Positions 1 to 6,395 of a DNA stretch of 17,650 nucleotides are shown piece after piece. The notes under the pieces were generated by a model that was not told where the DNA came from, ran no database searches, and saw nothing but the letters and a program-made list of their open reading frames with translations. The first letter of the stretch is position 1. Each line of letters opens with the position of its first letter. A program made the translations under genes and the position numbers. The stretch covers positions 1-17,650 of the forward strand of contig JAKVBR010000012.1 in assembly GCA_022447165.1 (NCBI GenBank), written 5' to 3'. This stretch comes from Phycisphaerales bacterium (GTDB taxonomy: Bacteria; Planctomycetota; Phycisphaerae; Phycisphaerales; SM1A02).

Positions 1-1
1 T

Positions 2-739
2 TATATCTCAACGACCTTAAACAAAGGCCACTTCCTCGGAAGGGGCAAGGAAACCATCATTTTCCCAACGCTCCCAAGAGACGAAGAGCCACAAGTCACA
101 ACACAAGAATCGATGTTTAACTATGTCAGACGAAGCAGTGGAGGATCACCAAGACACGCGGGTGTGCTGAGCGAAGTCGACATTATCGTTTCGCTAGCAA
201 GTGGCGCAGTAGATGGTGTCGATTGGGAACAATACAGAGATTACCAAGCAATTCGCAATCTCCTGGCAGAGTGTTTAGATGGTTTTAATCCAGATGAAGA
301 GCATCAAATCAAAGGGCGTACTTTTCACAAACCGCTGTTTAACACGCCAAACCAAAAAGCAAAAGCCCATGCCGTATCGCTACCAACACCAAAACACATT
401 TTGGACAACCAGTTAAGATTGATGACGATTCGTTCTGAAGGTCAATTTAACACCGTGGTCTATGAAGAGGAAGATGTTTTTAGAAATCAAACTCGCAGAG
501 ACATCATCATGATGAGTCAAGATGACATCGCTCGATTGGGTCTTTCTGAAAATGAACTCGTGATTGTCGATGGACCATCCGGCTCAATGCAAGTCATTGC
601 ACGGCAAATTGATATCACGCCTGGCAATTGCGCCATGTATTACCCAGAAGCAAATGTATTGCTTTCGACAACAATTGATCAGGAATCACGCACGCCCGCG
701 TTTAAGGGCGAAGTTGTGAACGTCAGACGGAGTGTTTAA
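2..739 (+). CDS. Molybdopterin oxidoreductase, FdhF/YdeP family, C-terminal part
   Basis: This is the 3' end of a gene whose start lies outside the window; about 245 residues are present. The reading frame is open from base 2. Near its beginning it has TTLNKGHF, then PRDEEP and TTQESMFNYVR. The second half is a molybdopterin-dinucleotide-binding domain with LRLMTIRSEGQFNT, then YYPEANVL, and ends with SRTPAFKGEVVNVRR. These stretches are characteristic of the formate-dehydrogenase-alpha-like FdhF/YdeP family, which binds Mo-bis-MGD and is usually cytoplasmic. The substrate cannot be deduced from this fragment, and many family members have no proven formate activity. The stop codon lies 54 nt inside the convergent mobA gene. 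MobA makes the guanine-dinucleotide form of the cofactor this family uses, so the pairing makes functional sense. Confidence 0.9.
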   Translation, partial: YISTTLNKGHFLGRGKETIIFPTLPRDEEPQVTTQESMFNYVRRSSGGSPRHAGVLSEVDIIVSLASGAVDGVDWEQYRDYQAIRNLLAECLDGFNPDEEHQIKGRTFHKPLFNTPNQKAKAHAVSLPTPKHILDNQLRLMTIRSEGQFNTVVYEEEDVFRNQTRRDIIMMSQDDIARLGLSENELVIVDGPSGSMQVIARQIDITPGNCAMYYPEANVLLSTTIDQESRTPAFKGEVVNVRRSV

Positions 740-1240
740 ACTTGAGAACGACTCAGCGATTTCACTCGTTGCAGGTATGCGTACAGCGTCAATCTCAGTT
801 AAAAAATCTTTCAGTGAACGCATGCCTTCGTCTAAACATGTGGTACATAAATCTGCATATGTTGAATCGATCACGCAAGGTAATCCATACACTCGTCCTT
901 CGCGGACAAAGGATGCTGAATGTGTTGCGTCAATCAATTGTTGTATGCTTTGACTGTTTAAGTTCGGCATGTCACAACCAAGCATGAGATATCGCTGACT
1001 CATTCCGGAATGGAGTAAAGCTTCAACACCTGCAAGTGGACCAGCATCATGACGGCGGTCTGAAACTGAAGGCAACGAGCTATATTGCCCCCCTGCAGTC
1101 ACAATGCGCTCTGATAGTGTTGATGCAAAGGAGATCATGACATCCATGAGGGTTTGCGATTCGCCCATCTTGATTAAATGTTTTGGTTCGCCCATGCGGG
1201 AACTTTTCCCGCCAAGCAAAATGGCAACGCAGAGTGTCAT
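686..1240 (-). CDS. mobA: Molybdenum cofactor guanylyltransferase MobA
   Basis: The product (184 aa, close to the family's usual 190-200) transfers GMP from GTP to molybdopterin to form the MGD cofactor in the cytoplasm. The N-terminus has the nucleotidyltransferase signature LLGGKSSRMGEPKH (G-G-x-S-x-R-M-G and the following Lys). DAGPLAG and the metal-binding GCDMPNL follow in the expected order. The ATG overlaps the stop of the upstream MOSC gene in an ATGA arrangement (4 nt), so the two are probably co-translated. At its 3' end it overlaps the convergent molybdoenzyme gene by 54 nt, so its last 17 codons and stop are antisense to that gene's end. A plain NTP-transferase is a less likely alternative because of the molybdenum context. 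Confidence 0.93.
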   Translation of the reverse strand: MTLCVAILLGGKSSRMGEPKHLIKMGESQTLMDVMISFASTLSERIVTAGGQYSSLPSVSDRRHDAGPLAGVEALLHSGMSQRYLMLGCDMPNLNSQSIQQLIDATHSASFVREGRVYGLPCVIDSTYADLCTTCLDEGMRSLKDFLTEIDAVRIPATSEIAESFSSLNTPSDVHNFALKRGRA

Positions 1241-1680
1241 GTCGATGTAACAGTGATTGTTTCACCTTGCTCGAGGGTGCCCGCTTGGATGACTTTTGCG
1301 AGATAGCCACATCTGCCAACGATGTCTTTTTTAAGCGATTCCCCAAGTGGGTCAAGAACATAACATGGTTTACGCAACTCCGTCAGTTCAATCACAACGC
1401 CGCCGGAGAATGTGAGGGTATCACCGATGTTCAAAGAAGACATGTCAAGCGCTTCAGTTGTTACGTTTTCACCAATCGCACCTGGTTCAAGCGGATAACC
1501 ATCCTCTGTGAGCACATTCAGGGTTTCGATATCCATCAAGCTCACTGCCCTGTCAAGATGCCAATGCTTCTCATGGCTTCGCCCATCACCTTCAAGCCCC
1601 ATTGTTTGGACTTCTACTTTTTGCACAGGTAACTTAGGAATGCCCCCACCTGAAATATTCACAGAAATTACTTTAGACAT
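1237..1680 (-). CDS. MOSC-domain sulfur-carrier protein
   Basis: This is a 147-aa stand-alone MOSC domain (named for the Moco sulfurase C-terminal domain), of the size seen in small YiiM-type proteins. Visible family features are the start ISVNISGGGIPKL, GLEGDGR, DRAVSLMD, PGAIGENVT, IGDTLTFSGG, and the conserved cysteine in RKPCYVLD, which in the family is thought to carry persulfide sulfur. The likely role is sulfur transfer or handling linked to molybdenum cofactor; the exact partner is unknown. It is translationally coupled to mobA (ATGA overlap). Its ATG lies only 6 nt after a TATAGT box, so the mRNA is predicted to be leaderless, and no Shine-Dalgarno sequence is visible. Confidence 0.93.
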   Translation of the reverse strand: MSKVISVNISGGGIPKLPVQKVEVQTMGLEGDGRSHEKHWHLDRAVSLMDIETLNVLTEDGYPLEPGAIGENVTTEALDMSSLNIGDTLTFSGGVVIELTELRKPCYVLDPLGESLKKDIVGRCGYLAKVIQAGTLEQGETITVTST

Positions 1681-1686
1681 GCCGAG

Positions 1687-1714
1687 ACTATACTGATGTC
1701 AACTCTGATGTCAA
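1687..1714 (-). promoter_or_regulatory. Promoter of the MOSC-mobA operon
   Basis: On the minus strand TTGACA (1714-1709) is followed by a 16-nt spacer and TATAGT (1692-1687). The -10 box ends 6 nt before the ATG at 1680, which places the expected transcription start on or next to the start codon. A second TTGACA copy (1702-1697) lies inside the spacer because of the tandem repeat. Both boxes are near consensus; transcription itself is inferred. Confidence 0.6.
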
Positions 1715-1716
1715 CT
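1694..1716. repeat. Tandem 11-bp repeat between divergent promoters
   Basis: TGATGTCAACT occurs at 1694-1704 and again at 1706-1716, a 12-bp period with one base between copies. The pair lies between the back-to-back -35 elements of the MOSC-mobA operon and the 1763 gene. It could be a regulator site on one face of the helix, or simply a duplication of the -35 region. No regulator is identified. Confidence 0.55.
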
Positions 1717-1743
1717 TGCATCGTGTGCTTGTAGGCATACAAT
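1716..1743 (+). promoter_or_regulatory. Promoter of the 167-aa unknown gene
   Basis: TTGCAT (1716-1721), a 16-nt spacer and TACAAT (1738-1743) form a plausible sigma-70-type promoter. The expected start near 1750 leaves a leader of about 13 nt before the ATG at 1763. It diverges from the MOSC-mobA promoter, and the two -35 boxes are only one base apart. Confidence 0.5.
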
Positions 1744-1762
1744 TTGAGGGACATCCTTTGTT

Positions 1763-2266
1763 ATGGTCTTTAAGCTCGCAACAATTTTAATTGCATCACT
1801 CTGTACGCCAGAGCAAGTTGAACTTGTGCCGGTTGATGCAGGCGTAGAGGACAGAGGAGCGCTAAGCACATCACTCTTTGTTGAACCAAAAGATTTGCGG
1901 CAAAATCAATCGTTTGAACGACTGTATAAAGTTGAAGGCAGTGACGATGTATATGTCCGAAAAGCAGGCGGGTTAAAAGCAATCTTCCGCAGTTCTCAAT
2001 ATGCAAACGTGTATGGAAGAGAAGTGCCCATCGTTCCAGCGGGTACGGTGTATGTCATTGGCGCAATTCGGCCCGAACTTGTGTCACGGATGAGTGGACT
2101 GAGCCCAAGCATCGAAGAATCTGCTCCCGCGGAGGAACAACAAGTACAACAAAAACAGCGAATACATGTTCCTACTGGCGTTCGTTCATTACGATTTGTT
2201 GAAGATGAGGTGTATCGCCGTAAGCGTTTAGCGTCGTTCGTCCTTACGAGTGCATTCAAGCAGTAA
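1763..2266 (+). CDS. Unknown protein with possible N-terminal export signal
   Basis: I do not recognise this 167-aa protein. Its first 15 or so residues (one Lys, then LATILIASL and a Cys) look like a short signal peptide or membrane anchor. The residue before the Cys is Leu, so it is not a good lipobox. A mixed polar region follows, then a stretch rich in Val, Gly and Pro around PIVPAGTVYVIGAIRPEL, a Glu/Gln-rich linker near residues 120-133, and a basic C-terminal part with RRKRLASFVLT. An in-frame TGA just upstream leaves the ATG at 1763 as the natural start. The gene has its own promoter and ends 4 bp from a convergent small gene. The wobble-position pattern resembles the neighbours. It may be a small periplasmic or envelope protein, but that is only inferred from the N-terminus. 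Confidence 0.72.
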   Translation: MVFKLATILIASLCTPEQVELVPVDAGVEDRGALSTSLFVEPKDLRQNQSFERLYKVEGSDDVYVRKAGGLKAIFRSSQYANVYGREVPIVPAGTVYVIGAIRPELVSRMSGLSPSIEESAPAEEQQVQQKQRIHVPTGVRSLRFVEDEVYRRKRLASFVLTSAFKQ

Positions 2267-2270
2267 GCGA

Positions 2271-2510
2271 TTAAGCCGCGTTTGGCGGATCGTCATGAAG
2301 TGCAATCAATCCCATCATTGAAGCGTACTCTCGGATGCGTAGTTCGGCTTCTTCAAGTGCGCCCTCGACATCATCATATCGCGTAGAGCGTTCTTCGCTT
2401 AGTATTTTTGCAGCACGTGTTGGAAACGGGAGTGGACGATCGCCTTCTAGTTTCACTGTGCTGTTGTGTGGATAGGAATGACGCATTGAATGATCGAAGT
2501 AAGCAACCAT
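2271..2510 (-). CDS. Small unknown protein, 79 aa
   Basis: I do not recognise this protein. It has a short N-terminal part with several His residues (FDHSMRHSYPH), then KLEGDRPLPFPTRAAKILSEE. An acidic amphipathic helix follows (about residues 45-66, DDVEGALEEAELRIREYA), and the end is Pro/Asn/Ala-rich. I start at the ATG at 2510, because the frame's upstream extension uses a TTG with no ribosome-binding site. No clear Shine-Dalgarno is seen before the ATG either. It converges on the 1763 gene with 4 bp between stops. The frame is coding-like and no better ORF covers this stretch, but it is short and unsupported by homology. Confidence 0.55.
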   Translation of the reverse strand: MVAYFDHSMRHSYPHNSTVKLEGDRPLPFPTRAAKILSEERSTRYDDVEGALEEAELRIREYASMMGLIALHDDPPNAA

Positions 2511-2603
2511 AATCAAAGCATCGGGAGTTACACCCCCCTTCTTTCGTGTTGACGACTTGATTTAAGGAAGCGAAGCCAGCATTAAACGCATAGTTTTCCT
2601 ACC

Positions 2604-2631
2604 TTGACATGCAATCGCTCTTCGCTACGAT
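2604..2631 (+). promoter_or_regulatory. Promoter of mqnE
   Basis: A perfect TTGACA (2604-2609) is followed by a 16-nt spacer and TACGAT (2626-2631). The expected transcription start (about 2638-2640) falls at the ATG at 2641 and downstream of the alternative ATG at 2632. This supports 2641 as the start codon and predicts a leaderless mRNA. Confidence 0.6.
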
Positions 2632-2640
2632 GTGCAGTTT

Positions 2641-3819
2641 ATGTCACTGCAAACCCAAGCAAAACCAATTCCAATTGTTCATGACGAGCAACTTGACGTC
2701 ATTGCACAGAATGTGCGGGCTGGAAAGCGCTTAAGCGCGGAAGAGGGTGTGTACCTCTATGAAACCCCTGATCTTTGGACATTGTGCACGCTTGCTCAAG
2801 AAGTGCGTATAAAACTGCATGGAACCAAGACGTATTACAACATTAACAGACACATTAACTACACAAATATTTGTGCACTAAGTTGCCAGTTCTGCGATTT
2901 CCACAGAAAGAAAGAACAAGTAGGTGCATACGAGCATTCGATCGACGACATTCGCAAAGAAACAGAAGTCGCAATTCGTGCAGGCGCAACTGAGCTTCAT
3001 ATTGTTGGCGGACTCCACCCTTGGTTACCGTTCTCTTATTACACAGAGATGCTTCAAACAATTCGCGAGATGGCTCCAAACATTCACATTAAGGCGTTTA
3101 CCGCAGTTGAAGTCGTCCATCTTGCTCGGATATCGAAACGTGGTCGTGAAGGTAGAGATGGCATTACGGCGGTGCTTAAAGAACTCAAAGAAAGTGGTCT
3201 AGGATCGCTTCCAGGAGGCGGCGCCGAGGTATTTGATGACCGAGTGCATGATGATGCTTTTAAAGGAAAAATCAGAGGCGAACAGTGGCTTGATGTTCAC
3301 AGATGCGCGCATGAGATTGGTCTTAACTCAAACGCAACGATGCTCTATGGCCATATTGAAACGCACGCTGAACGCATTGATCACATGCTGCAGATTCGTG
3401 ATGAGCAAGACCGCGTTTTGGAAGACAATACCAAAGGGCAATTCCAAACATTCATACCCCTGCCGTTCATTCCTGGTAAAAGTGAACTTGCGCATTTGCC
3501 TGGCCCAGGCGGCGTTGAAAACTTACGAACAATTGCGATTGCTCGGTTGATGCTTGACAACATCCCGCACATCAAAGCGTTTTGGATCATGCAAACTTTG
3601 CACATGGCTCAACACATGCTTGAGTGTGGCGCCAATGATATTGATGGAACTGTCGTGTGGTACGACATCACTAAAGTTGACACAGCAGATACCCACCAAG
3701 AATGCACCGTAGTTGATTTATGTAGAGCGATTCGGGATGCAGGGTTTGACCCTGTAGAGCGAGATACGATTTACCGCGAAGTGGTCCGTGATGGTCAATC
3801 TTGGAGCGTGAAGCAGTAA
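2641..3819 (+). CDS. mqnE: Aminofutalosine synthase MqnE (radical SAM)
   Basis: The product (392 aa from this start) is a radical SAM enzyme of the futalosine menaquinone pathway, which joins the MqnA product to the adenosyl radical to give aminofutalosine. The [4Fe-4S] motif CxxxCxxC is C78, C82 and C85 in NICALSCQFCDFH. Other family stretches are ELHIVGGLHP, KAFTAVE, the diagnostic GLGSLPGGGAEVFDDRVH, TMLYGH, and FIPLPFIPGKSEL. The GLGSLPGGGAE and DGTVVWYDI segments point to MqnE rather than the related MqnC. Between VHLARIS and VLKELKE there is a basic insert of about six residues (KRGREGRDG). The pathway's other genes (mqnA, C, D) are not in the window, so the gene stands alone behind its own promoter. 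ATG 2632 is an alternative in-frame start, but the promoter position argues for 2641. Confidence 0.95.
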   Translation: MSLQTQAKPIPIVHDEQLDVIAQNVRAGKRLSAEEGVYLYETPDLWTLCTLAQEVRIKLHGTKTYYNINRHINYTNICALSCQFCDFHRKKEQVGAYEHSIDDIRKETEVAIRAGATELHIVGGLHPWLPFSYYTEMLQTIREMAPNIHIKAFTAVEVVHLARISKRGREGRDGITAVLKELKESGLGSLPGGGAEVFDDRVHDDAFKGKIRGEQWLDVHRCAHEIGLNSNATMLYGHIETHAERIDHMLQIRDEQDRVLEDNTKGQFQTFIPLPFIPGKSELAHLPGPGGVENLRTIAIARLMLDNIPHIKAFWIMQTLHMAQHMLECGANDIDGTVVWYDITKVDTADTHQECTVVDLCRAIRDAGFDPVERDTIYREVVRDGQSWSVKQ

Positions 3820-3829
3820 CACGCTCTGA
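3801..3829 (+). terminator. Hairpin across the mqnE stop codon
   Basis: GAGCGTG (3804-3810) pairs perfectly with CACGCTC (3820-3826) around a 9-nt loop, and three more pairs (two of them G-U) extend the stem to 10 bp. The TAA stop (3817-3819) lies in the loop. No U-tract follows directly; a run of five T appears only about 25 nt later. It may help end transcription or protect the 3' end, but it is not a classical intrinsic terminator. Confidence 0.3.
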
Positions 3830-3842
3830 CAACGTCCGATAA

Positions 3843-4007
3843 CTACGCTACCTTTTTCAGATGAATCTGAGCATCTTTCTCTTCGGTTTTGAGCACAAGT
3901 AACTGTTGCGCCCAGTTTGAGAGCACTCTTTGGAATTGCAGTTTTGCAACGTGTTCAGCGAGTTTTGCAGATTCTGTCGTTGGCAGCGATAGGGTTGAAT
4001 GTAACAT
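3843..4007 (-). CDS. Possible small protein, 54 aa, downstream of parB
   Basis: This is a tentative gene. The minus-strand frame from ATG 4007 encodes 54 residues, with a GGAG 4 nt before the ATG. After a Ser/Thr-rich start (MLHSTLSLPTTES), residues 14-52 could form one or two amphipathic helices (KLAEHVAKLQFQRVL, then QQLLVLKTEEKDAQI, then a Lys-rich end). A TTG at 4040 would add 11 residues, but it lacks a ribosome-binding site. It begins 64 nt after the parB stop on the same strand, so it could be the last gene of the parB transcript. I recognise no family. If it is not a gene, the 252 bases between mqnE and parB hold only the hairpin at the mqnE stop. Confidence 0.35.
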   Translation of the reverse strand: MLHSTLSLPTTESAKLAEHVAKLQFQRVLSNWAQQLLVLKTEEKDAQIHLKKVA

Positions 4008-4071
4008 GACGCTCCAAGTATCGGAGCGGCACGGGTGCAAATGAAGTCAATGACCCTTTTAACTGAAAAGT

Positions 4072-5064
4072 TTATGAAACTGGTTTGAAATGGAGTTTGT
4101 CAAGGATGCCTTCAAACTGGTCATTGTCGTAAAACGTAATCGTCAATTTTCCACTCCCCTTCTTATGACCAGTAGAGATATCAACTTTTGTGCCAAGATG
4201 ATTGCCGAGCTGCTCACTCAGAGAATCCATATACATCTCAAGAGGCGACTTTTCTTTCTCCATTGATTTAGAGTTAGATCCGCCCTTCTGAAGTTGCCGT
4301 TCAAGTTCTCTGACAGACCATTGCTCCCGCATGCACCGTGTTGCGATTGCTTTTGATTGCGTGAGATCTGGAATGCCGAGAATGACCTTCGCATGCCCCA
4401 TCGAGAGGCGACCGTCGCGAACAGCATCTTTTACAAAGTCATCTAAGTCATTTAAACGCAGAAAGTTAGATACGCTAGAACGATTGATTCCAAGTTGCTC
4501 AGCAATCTCTTTTTGCGTCGCTTCAAACTTGACGATGAGCCGGTCGAATGCTTCTGCCCTGTCGATTGGATTGAGGTCTTCGCGTTGTAAGTTTTCTATG
4601 AGTGCCCACTCCGCAGCAGTTCTGTCATCAACGTCTTTGATGGTTGCAGGGATTGTTTTTAATCCAGCAATCTGCGCTGCTCTGAGCCGGCGTTCACCAG
4701 CAATGAGTTCGTAACCATCTACCCCCTCTCGCTTCCGCACGACGATCGCTTGCATCACTCCTGCCTTTTGAATTGAATCAGCAAGTTGGCCTAGCGCGTC
4801 ATCATCGAAGACTTGTCTGGGCTGAAGTGTATTGGGCTCGACCAAGTCAATCGGTAAAAATGAAATCTGCTCACCTTCTCCAGAATCAGCAACAGCACTT
4901 TTCGCCGCAGCCGTGCCAGGCACTTTAGTTGTTGCCTCACTTGAGGATTGCGGAACATCGCCCGATTTTTCGGCTGTCTCAACAGGCACTGCGACTGGAT
5001 TCGACAGCAACCCCCCGAGCCCCTTCCCCAACCGCTTCTTTGTTTTCTTCGCTTGCTTAGCCAT
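4072..5064 (-). CDS. parB: Chromosome partitioning protein ParB
   Basis: ParB (330 aa) is the CTP-dependent DNA clamp that loads at parS, spreads along the chromosome near the origin and is moved by ParA. The first 20 residues, with KKRLGKGLGGLL, are the usual ParA-stimulating N-terminus. A variable linker runs to about residue 65. The N-terminal CTPase domain contains QPRQVFDD (81-88) and the GERRLRAA box (123-130), followed by ENLQREDLNPID (157-168). The parS-binding helix-turn-helix is near 183-204 (KEIAEQLGINRSSVSNFLR). The C-terminus (about 270-330) is the dimerisation domain. I chose ATG 5064 because AAAGGAG sits 5 nt upstream; the frame extends 28 codons further, but that extension merely translates the two parS sites. 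parA is not adjacent; it lies about 10 kb away. Confidence 0.97.
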   Translation of the reverse strand: MAKQAKKTKKRLGKGLGGLLSNPVAVPVETAEKSGDVPQSSSEATTKVPGTAAAKSAVADSGEGEQISFLPIDLVEPNTLQPRQVFDDDALGQLADSIQKAGVMQAIVVRKREGVDGYELIAGERRLRAAQIAGLKTIPATIKDVDDRTAAEWALIENLQREDLNPIDRAEAFDRLIVKFEATQKEIAEQLGINRSSVSNFLRLNDLDDFVKDAVRDGRLSMGHAKVILGIPDLTQSKAIATRCMREQWSVRELERQLQKGGSNSKSMEKEKSPLEMYMDSLSEQLGNHLGTKVDISTGHKKGSGKLTITFYDNDQFEGILDKLHFKPVS

Positions 5065-5069
5065 GGCTA

Positions 5070-5076
5070 CTCCTTT
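5070..5076 (-). promoter_or_regulatory. Shine-Dalgarno sequence of parB
   Basis: AAAGGAG on the minus strand lies 5 nt before ATG 5064. It fixes the parB start there and not at the upstream in-frame ATGs inside the parS region. It is the best ribosome-binding site in the window. Confidence 0.85.
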
Positions 5077-5083
5077 AGCATCA

Positions 5084-5099
5084 TGCTCCACGTGGAACA
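5084..5099. promoter_or_regulatory. parS site 1 (ParB binding)
   Basis: TGCTCCACGTGGAACA is a 16-bp palindrome with one asymmetric base (position 3). It matches the well-known parS form TGTTCCACGTGGAACA at 15 of 16 positions. It lies in the predicted parB 5' untranslated region, 45 bp from the second site. ParB nucleates on such sites, which usually cluster near oriC. Confidence 0.9.
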
Positions 5100-5119
5100 T
5101 CGTGTTCGCACTAGAGCGT

Positions 5120-5148
5120 GTTATCTCATGTTCCACGTGGAACGTCAA
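5120..5148 (-). promoter_or_regulatory. Predicted parB promoter containing a parS site
   Basis: On the minus strand TTGACG (5148-5143) is followed by a 17-nt spacer and GATAAC (5125-5120). The spacer is almost filled by parS site 2, so bound ParB would block RNA polymerase. This is the layout expected for autorepression. The -10 matches consensus at four of six positions, so the promoter call is moderate. Confidence 0.5.
5129..5144. promoter_or_regulatory. parS site 2 (ParB binding)
   Basis: TGTTCCACGTGGAACG matches the parS form TGTTCCACGTGGAACA at 15 of 16 positions; only the last base differs. It lies 65 bp upstream of the parB start, inside the predicted parB promoter, 45 bp (start to start) from site 1. 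Confidence 0.92.
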
Positions 5149-5296
5149 GCAGCATCAGTCAGTTTTGCACAGAATCAATCAAGTAGCACGGGAAGTCCGA
5201 TAACAACTAGAGAAGATTGTCGGATCATCGCGGCAGGGGAGAACGCGCAAGAAGAGCACATAATAGCATAAGTACGCAACAGTTAGTCGCATTTTA

Positions 5297-6337
5297 TCAA
5301 GAGTTGGCGATTGGAAAGACGTCTGCGGGGGCAACTGAAATGGTTGCTGATTGCCCAATTTCGATTCTGTGCTTCGGGTTCATCTCAGTAACTGCGATGA
5401 TATTGCCGCCTTCTGTCTCGAATTTGTGTTGTGCAGACTCACCGAGATAGATTGATTGAACACAGGTGCCAGTGAAACTGTTTGGACTCGAAGGGGAGTT
5501 GTTGATATTGAATGACTCAGGCCTGATTGACACGGTAACATCAGCAGATGGTGATTGATGGGTTGATTCAAGCACTCCGATTGGGGTTGAGAGCATATTC
5601 CCGTCGCCCTTGGCCTCAATAAAGTTCGTTTCCCCGATAAATGAAGCGACAAATGAGGAGCAGGGCTGGTTGTAAACTTCTTGAGGGGAGCCAACTTGTT
5701 GCACATGCCCATTCTTCAAAACAGCCATCCTGTCTGCAATTGACAACGCTTCCTTTTGATCATGAGTGACATAAACTGTTGTAATACCTAATGTAGTGCA
5801 AATGCGGCGGATTTCAGTCCTCATTTCTAATCTCAACTTTGCATCGAGATTAGAGAGCGGTTCATCGAGCAGAAGGACATCTGGTTCAACAACAATCGAA
5901 CGTGCAAGTGCCACTCTCTGCTGTTGGCCGCCAGAGAGTTCGTTTGGCTTCCGGTGGGCTAAGTGCTCCATTTGAACAACAGAAAGCGCCTCTTTAGACC
6001 GCTTTTCTTGCACGTTCGAAGCAAGTTTGCGTAATTTAAGACCATATGCCACATTTTGAAGTACGGTCATATGTGGCCAGAGGGCATAACTTTGGAATAC
6101 CATTCCAGTGTTCCGCTTGTGAGGCGGCAGATGCGTGACATCTCGGTCACCAAAATAGATGGAACCCTCGGTAGGGTCGATGAAGCCAGCAAGCATTCTT
6201 AGCAAGGTGGTTTTTCCACATCCAGATGGCCCAAGCAAAAAGAAGAGTTCACCGCTCTCGATTGTAAGAGAGACTTTGTTCACGGCAATGGTTTCACCGA
6301 ATGACTTTGTTAAATTGCTGATGTGAATCGAAGTCAT
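5297..6337 (-). CDS. ABC transporter ATP-binding protein, PotA/FbpC-like
   Basis: This 346-aa cytoplasmic ATPase energises an importer of the spermidine/iron/sulfate/maltose class (CUT1/PotA/FbpC group). The nucleotide-binding domain has Walker A GPSGCGKTT (36-44), the Q-loop in MVFQSYALWPHMTV, the signature LSGGQQQR, Walker B VLLLDEPLSNLDA and the H-loop in YVTHDQKEAL. After about residue 235 a TOBE-type regulatory domain follows, with VSIRPES and VAPADVFPI at the end, as in ATPases of periplasmic-binding-protein importers. I start at ATG 6337 (MTSIHISNLTKSFG), where the family normally begins; a TTG six codons upstream is less likely. No permease or binding-protein gene is present on either side, so the substrate is unknown. 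It is divergent from dciA with a 95-nt gap. Confidence 0.93.
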   Translation of the reverse strand: MTSIHISNLTKSFGETIAVNKVSLTIESGELFFLLGPSGCGKTTLLRMLAGFIDPTEGSIYFGDRDVTHLPPHKRNTGMVFQSYALWPHMTVLQNVAYGLKLRKLASNVQEKRSKEALSVVQMEHLAHRKPNELSGGQQQRVALARSIVVEPDVLLLDEPLSNLDAKLRLEMRTEIRRICTTLGITTVYVTHDQKEALSIADRMAVLKNGHVQQVGSPQEVYNQPCSSFVASFIGETNFIEAKGDGNMLSTPIGVLESTHQSPSADVTVSIRPESFNINNSPSSPNSFTGTCVQSIYLGESAQHKFETEGGNIIAVTEMNPKHRIEIGQSATISVAPADVFPIANS

Positions 6338-6395
6338 ATCGATAAACGATACCAAAGTCGGTGATGTTCATACTGATAAGAAGTCAAACTTTATT

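Noticed and set aside
1183..1632. 149-aa plus-strand ORF
   Set aside because: It is antisense to mobA and the MOSC gene, both strongly supported by motifs. Its own translation has no recognisable domain and is rich in Cys, His and Phe, as expected for a shadow frame.
2604..2634. ATG 2632 as the mqnE start
   Set aside because: It lies directly after the -10 box, upstream of the expected transcription start, so it should not be in the mRNA; ATG 2641 fits better.
3800..4018. 10-bp inverted repeat CTTGGAGCGT / ACGCTCCAAG 200 bp apart
   Set aside because: One such pair is not surprising in a sequence this long, and one copy is the coding end of mqnE. No insertion or target-site duplication lies between them.
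5065..5148. 28-codon N-terminal extension of ParB (FHVEH repeated)
   Set aside because: The repeated FHVEH is simply the parS palindrome translated twice. A strong ribosome-binding site points to ATG 5064.
5163..5171. TTTTGCACA near parS, and TGTGAATAA at about 7477-7485, as DnaA boxes for oriC
   Set aside because: These are single scattered 9-mers, one with a mismatch and the other inside mnmE, at about the frequency expected by chance. No cluster or AT-rich unwinding region was seen, so no origin is called.
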